DNA from: Salegentibacter salarius
GTDB taxonomy: Bacteria; Bacteroidota; Bacteroidia; Flavobacteriales; Flavobacteriaceae
Direction: 5' to 3'
NCBI RefSeq assembly: GCF_900168265.1
Contig: NZ_FVZF01000009.1
Coordinates: 1 to 64,000, forward strand
Length of the DNA: 64,000 nt
Shown here piece by piece: positions 62,742 to 64,000 of the stretch. Each line of letters opens with the position of its first letter. Within the stretch, counting starts at the first letter, position 1. The translations under genes were made by a program, and so were the position numbers. The notes under the pieces were generated by a model. It searched no databases. It had not been told where the DNA came from and saw nothing but the letters and a program-made list of their open reading frames with translations.

Positions 62742-63290
62742 TTATGCGTGTTGCAGATCGTGTTTTCCTTCTTTAATCTCTTCGATCATTTTAGCATTAA
62801 ATGCCGGAAGATCGTCAGGATTTCTTGAAGTCACAAAGGCTTCATCTACAACTACTTCTTTATCTACCCAAAGGGCTCCTGCGTTTTCCAGGTCTTTTTT
62901 GATAGAGTTAAAAGAAGTCATTGTTCTGCCTTCTACAACTTCTGCATTAATTAACGTCCAGGCTGCGTGGCATATAGCGCCTACAGGCTTACTTTGCTTA
63001 AAGAAGTCGCGTACAAATACAAGTACATCTTCGTTTCTTCTTAATTGATCTGGGTTAATCACTCCACCGGGAAGTACCAAAGCATTATATTCTTTAGCGC
63101 TTACCTCATTTATGGTGCGATCTACATCTATTTCTCCAGACCAGTTAGTACCTTCCCAGCCTTTGATTTTTCCTTTTTCCAGGCTTATAACATCTACTTT
63201 AAAGCCTTCATTTTCTAAAGCCTCTTTCGGAGAAAATAATTCACTTTTTTCAAATCCGTTAGTGGCTAATATTGCGATTCTCTTTTCCAT
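62742..63290 (-). CDS. DJ-1/PfpI-family protein (YhbO-like)
   Basis: 182 residues. The flavodoxin-like fold starts EKRIAILATNGFEKSELFSP with the conserved Glu, and the nucleophile elbow is AICHAAWTLI with Cys107-His108. EYNALVLPGGVINPDQLR precedes it. PfpI/YhbO-type proteins are linked to stress survival and proposed deglycase or protease activity, which is debated. It is a monocistronic gene with a -7 box (TATCTTTG on the minus strand at 63317-63324). Confidence 0.93.
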   Translation of the reverse strand: MEKRIAILATNGFEKSELFSPKEALENEGFKVDVISLEKGKIKGWEGTNWSGEIDVDRTINEVSAKEYNALVLPGGVINPDQLRRNEDVLVFVRDFFKQSKPVGAICHAAWTLINAEVVEGRTMTSFNSIKKDLENAGALWVDKEVVVDEAFVTSRNPDDLPAFNAKMIEEIKEGKHDLQHA

Positions 63291-63316
63291 AATTCTATCT
63301 TCTTTTTTGGTTTATA

Positions 63317-63324
63317 CAAAGATA
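63317..63324 (-). promoter_or_regulatory. -7 box upstream of PfpI-family gene
   Basis: On the minus strand TATCTTTG fits TAnnTTTG, 27 bases before the start. No -33 TTG at exact spacing. Confidence 0.4.
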
Positions 63325-63420
63325 AAATGCGTGTAGAGGACAGTGTGCTAAGAACATTATAAAAGAAAAGTAGGTTAAAGTTAAACTTTATTAATTCTCT
63401 TAAAAGTTTATAAAATCAAG

Positions 63421-64000
63421 CTATTTCTTCTTCCTGGATTTCTGATTCTTACCCCTATTTTTCTCCCAGTCCATATTATTTTTAAGCGTATCTATTATTT
63501 CTTTTTCTTCTTCCAGTTGTGTACGCTTTTCCTGCAGTTTTTCCAGTTCCTGGTAAATTGCAGGTTCACCATATTTATTGGGCACTACCCTTTCATTTTT
63601 CAGCAGGGCATATTGCACAGTAAACTCGGCTCCAAAAAATAAAATCAAGCAGGTGTAATAAACCCAAAGTAAAATAAGCACTACCGAAGAAGCACCACCA
63701 TAAACCGAAGCCGGTTCACTTTGTCCAAAATAAAAACTTATAAGGGCTTCTCCCAGCAAAAATAAGATGGTGGTAACTGCAGCTCCCAAATAAGTGATTT
63801 TCCAACGTAATTTAATATCGGGCAGTAATTTAAAAATAGCTGCAAATAAAGTTGTGATCACCAGAAAGGAAATACTAAAATTGGCAACCTCTACCATAAA
63901 TTCGGTAATGTTTGGAGCATATTGTTCTATCTCATCTTTTAAAACCCGAATTAGAGCAGAAATAACCAGGGATAGCAAAAGCAAAAGCCCTATAACCATT
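63421..64000 (-). CDS. YihY/BrkB-family membrane protein (partial, C-terminal part)
   Basis: The reading frame runs off the right edge of the window; the Met at 63999 is probably internal, since family members have about 290-320 residues. The visible 192 residues have helices IEQYAPNITEFMVEVANFSISFLVITTLFAAIFKLLP, a YlGA type block (WKITYLGAAVTTILFLLGEALISFYF) and GGASSVVLILLWVYYTCLILFFGAEFTVQYA, which is the BrkB/YihY end. A charged coiled tail follows (EKLQEKRTQLEEEKEI). These are inner-membrane proteins of unknown transport role, once mis-named RNase BN. Confidence 0.9.
   Translation of the reverse strand, partial: MVIGLLLLLSLVISALIRVLKDEIEQYAPNITEFMVEVANFSISFLVITTLFAAIFKLLPDIKLRWKITYLGAAVTTILFLLGEALISFYFGQSEPASVYGGASSVVLILLWVYYTCLILFFGAEFTVQYALLKNERVVPNKYGEPAIYQELEKLQEKRTQLEEEKEIIDTLKNNMDWEKNRGKNQKSRKKK

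Overview
The window is chromosomal DNA from a marine or halophilic member of the Flavobacteriaceae (Bacteroidota), most like the Gramella / Salegentibacter / Zunongwangia group. The evidence is AT-rich sequence, weak Shine-Dalgarno sites, Bacteroidota-type promoters (TTG-N19-TAnnTTTG, two exact matches), TonB receptors with carboxypeptidase-regulatory domains, DUF4249 proteins, a lipoprotein TamL, DUF1080 and Tat-exported Gfo/Idh/MocA proteins, and a type IX secretion C-terminal sorting domain. The genus is inferred, not proven. No phage, IS element, CRISPR array or rRNA is visible; there is one tRNA (Arg, UCU).

Layout. 1-144: 3' end of a + strand gene. 169-7879 (-): envelope operon of a secreted protein, an STN-TonB receptor, a DUF4249 lipoprotein, an MG2/plug-like protein and a second DUF4249 copy broken by two frameshifts. 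8073-12280 (+): nucleoside salvage (deoC-deoD), a class A beta-lactamase-like protein, DUF1080 and an aldo/keto reductase. 12431-16413 (-): manA and a three-gene overlapping glycan-modification operon (GT2, double LAB_N, GT39). 16683-22857: tRNA-Arg, thioredoxin-like, UspA, upp, an MDR reductase, an old yellow enzyme and a frameshifted Crp/Fnr regulator. 22966-30322 (-): tamB-tamL envelope assembly pair. 30407-31257 (-): a decaying lipoprotein gene. 31641-33455: an OmpA lipoprotein, a small disordered protein and DoxX.

33723-42452 (+) is the most interesting region. It is one collinear locus with four DUF4402 pilin-like subunits, a PapD-like chaperone, a 995-residue T9SS-type surface protein and an outer-membrane protein with the layout of a fimbrial usher. 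It looks like a chaperone-usher-like fibre system in Bacteroidota, possibly combined with a T9SS-delivered partner. A strong internal terminator after the second subunit suggests that subunit is made in excess.

42453-46198 (-) is a gluconate operon: a GreA/B-type factor, a gluconokinase/6-phosphogluconate dehydrogenase fusion and a GntP permease. 46335-51826: an SLC13 permease with RCK domains, a GT4, aspartokinase and a divergent HTH-ACT-like protein. 51896-56292 (-): small membrane proteins, an SMP-30-like protein, a GluR0-like ligand-gated K+ channel overlapping a 3D-domain lipoprotein, and a Tat Gfo/Idh/MocA oxidoreductase. 56581-57670 (+): FKBP and OsmC. 57839-61208 (-): a RimK-like ATP-grasp / GCS2 / N-formylglutamate-amidohydrolase operon, a putative amidoligase pathway, next to a divergent secreted M19 dipeptidase. 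The end holds a PfpI-family protein and a BrkB/YihY protein cut by the window edge.

Two clear intergenic repeat families run through the window. Family A is a double-hairpin element with an outer stem; all three full copies, and one half copy, lie between convergent genes. Family B contains the palindrome CTCGATTATCGAG. A third, single-copy REP-like element lies at 22211. Three loci carry single-base or 4-bp indels. They may be real pseudogenes or assembly errors, which the sequence alone cannot settle.
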